Positions 62,683 through 64,000 of a stretch of DNA of 64,000 nt are shown piece by piece (the first letter of the stretch is position 1; each line of letters begins with the position of its first letter). The translations under genes and the position numbers were made by a program. Source of the stretch: Streptomyces capitiformicae (lineage in GTDB: Bacteria; Actinomycetota; Actinomycetes; Streptomycetales; Streptomycetaceae); contig NZ_CP022161.1 in assembly GCF_002214185.1 (NCBI RefSeq), positions 5,835,486-5,899,485 of the forward strand. Reading direction: 5' to 3'. The notes beneath the pieces were generated by a model, which did no database searches, was not told where the DNA came from, and was given only the letters and a program-made list of their open reading frames with translations.

Positions 62683-64000
62683 CTACCTGGCCTGATCACC
62701 CGTCGCGGTTACCTTCTGCTCCGGCTGCGGGGCCTCGCCCTCCTCCTCGAGGGTGGGCGTGACCCGGCGGAGCAGGGTGGCCACCAGCAGGGCGATGGCG
62801 AGGGCGATGACCACGCTGGCCGTGTAGGAGATCTGGATGCCGTCGGTGAACGCGGTGCGCACGGCGTCCAGGAGGGACTCCTTGGTGTCCCCGCTGAGGT
62901 CCTCCGCCGCCGCGACGGCGGAGCCGATGCTGTCCTCGGCCGCGGCCGTGGCCGCTTCGGGGGTGCCGTCCGGAATGCTGTCCTGCACCTGGGCGCGGTA
63001 GACCGCGGTGCCGACCGCGCCCAGCAGGGCGATGCCCAGGGCGGCGCCCAGCTCGGCGGCGGTCTCCTGGATGGCCGAGGCCTCGCCGGCCTTCTCCGCG
63101 GGAGCGGTGGCGAGCACCATGCCCGTGCCCAGCGCCGGAGTCGGGCCCAGGCCCAGGCTCATGATGGCGCCGCCGGCGATGACCATGCCGATGCCGGAAT
63201 CCTCGGTCAGCCGGCTGAGGATGAACAGGCCCACGGCGGCGATCGCCAGTCCGCCGGCCATCAGGTAGGCGGGCCGGATCTTCTGGGCGAGTCCGGGGGA
63301 CGCCATGATGCCGATGACCATCATCACGGAGATCGGCAGCATCAGCAGTCCGGCCTCCATCGGCGTGTACCCGGACACCATCTGCAGGAACTGGGCCAGG
63401 AAGAACTGCGCGCCGGCCATGACGAACATCGACAGGGACAGCACGGCCAGGGCGGCCGCGAAGGTACGGCTGCTGAACAGGCGCAGGTCCAGGAGCGGCG
63501 ACTCGAGGTTGCGCTGGCGCAGTACGAAGGCTGCGCAGATGGCCAGGCCCACGGCGAGGATCAGCGAGGAGGTGGCCTCAATGCCGTGCGAGGCGTACTC
63601 CTTGATGCCGTAGACCACCGGAAGCACGCCGACCAGCAGCATCAGCACGCTGAGGAAGTCCAGCCGGCCCGGCTGCTCGGAGCGGTACTCCGGCAGCAGG
63701 ATGGGCCCGGTGATCACCAGCAGGGCCATCACCGGCGCGCCCAGCAGGAAGACTGATCCCCACCAGAAGTACTCCAGCATCACGCCGCCGACGGCCGGTC
63801 CCAGGGCGCCGCCCAGCACAAAGCCCGCCATCCACACGCTGATCGCGACGTTGCGCTGCTTCGCGTCGTGGAACATGTTCCGCAGCAGCGACATCGTGGA
63901 CGGCATCAGGGTCGCCCCGGCCACGCCCAGCAGCCCGCGCGCGGTGATGAGCATCACCGGACTCGTGGAATAGGCCGCGAGAACCGAGGCTGCGCCGAAT
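62683..64000 (-). CDS. DHA2-type MFS drug exporter, N-terminus outside window
   Basis: The visible 439 residues begin inside the family block FGAASVLAAYSTSPVMLITA, then RGLLGVAGATLMPSTMSLLR, so the 5' end lies beyond the window edge. About 11 helices are visible, ending in a polar tail (LEEEGEAPQPEQKVTATG). A 14-TM exporter of the EmrB/QacA type that uses the proton gradient. Located at the right end of the cluster, it may export the product or protect the host. Confidence 0.88.
   Translation of the reverse strand, partial: FGAASVLAAYSTSPVMLITARGLLGVAGATLMPSTMSLLRNMFHDAKQRNVAISVWMAGFVLGGALGPAVGGVMLEYFWWGSVFLLGAPVMALLVITGPILLPEYRSEQPGRLDFLSVLMLLVGVLPVVYGIKEYASHGIEATSSLILAVGLAICAAFVLRQRNLESPLLDLRLFSSRTFAAALAVLSLSMFVMAGAQFFLAQFLQMVSGYTPMEAGLLMLPISVMMVIGIMASPGLAQKIRPAYLMAGGLAIAAVGLFILSRLTEDSGIGMVIAGGAIMSLGLGPTPALGTGMVLATAPAEKAGEASAIQETAAELGAALGIALLGAVGTAVYRAQVQDSIPDGTPEAATAAAEDSIGSAVAAAEDLSGDTKESLLDAVRTAFTDGIQISYTASVVIALAIALLVATLLRRVTPTLEEEGEAPQPEQKVTATGDQAR

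Noticed and set aside
1..64000. tRNA, complete rRNA or CRISPR array
   Set aside because: No tRNA-like cloverleaf, no 16S/23S sequence and no regularly spaced repeat-spacer array was found; only an rRNA-leader-like fragment near 43.8 kb.

Overview
The window is high-GC actinobacterial DNA, almost certainly from a Streptomyces chromosome. Support comes from strong G/C bias at third codon positions, many ATGA/GTGA start-stop overlaps, GTG and TTG starts, an Scr1-type XRE/DUF397 locus, a chaplin, a 38-residue SGM_5486-type peptide and a 'streptophobe' membrane protein. From memory, the order moaA - tyrS - tldD/E - fabG/fabI - serB - queA - sensor/regulator - chpE matches the S. coelicolor region around SCO1790-SCO1825.

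About 1-43.6 kb is conserved core. It starts with three small unknown genes, then a CopD-like membrane protein with a CaiB/BaiF CoA-transferase, and two tandem secreted subtilisins facing a DUF485/acetate-symporter pair. Next come moaA, small membrane proteins, tyrS, tldD/tldE, an XRE regulator with two DUF397 genes, a SEC-C protein, fabG-fabI, a divergent FCD-GntR regulator and CynX-like exporter, a SixA phosphatase and serB. The stretch closes with a streptophobe protein, an FHA-ABC transporter, a lytic transglycosylase, SDR-queA, a GAF sensor kinase and its regulator, chpE, an ABC ATPase, NfeD-SPFH, an HNH nuclease, a PEBP protein, Spo0M and a 3-methyladenine DNA glycosylase.

About 43.6-46.98 kb is a scarred junction. 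A piece that looks like an rRNA-operon promoter and leader is fused to a second copy of the C-terminal part of rpoA. After it lie frameshifted remains of a DsbA-like and a UbiA/EboC-like gene, a sulfotransferase gene, and about 0.9 kb with little coding sign.

About 46.98-64 kb looks like a biosynthetic gene cluster with no core enzyme I recognise. Two divergent operons start from a roughly 230-255 bp inverted duplication carrying three TAGGGG repeats on each side. The leftward operon is radical SAM enzyme, O-methyltransferase, a short ORF with a strong hairpin, an MFS exporter and a 431-residue unknown. The rightward operon is an S-adenosylhomocysteine-hydrolase-like enzyme, a Gfo/Idh/MocA oxidoreductase, a radical-SAM paralogue that has lost its cluster cysteines, and a second oxidoreductase. 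A LAL-type LuxR regulator with three TTA codons, a frameshifted phosphopantetheinyl transferase and a DHA2 exporter running off the window follow. The set suggests a modified cyclitol, sugar or nucleoside-like product, but no product can be read from the sequence.
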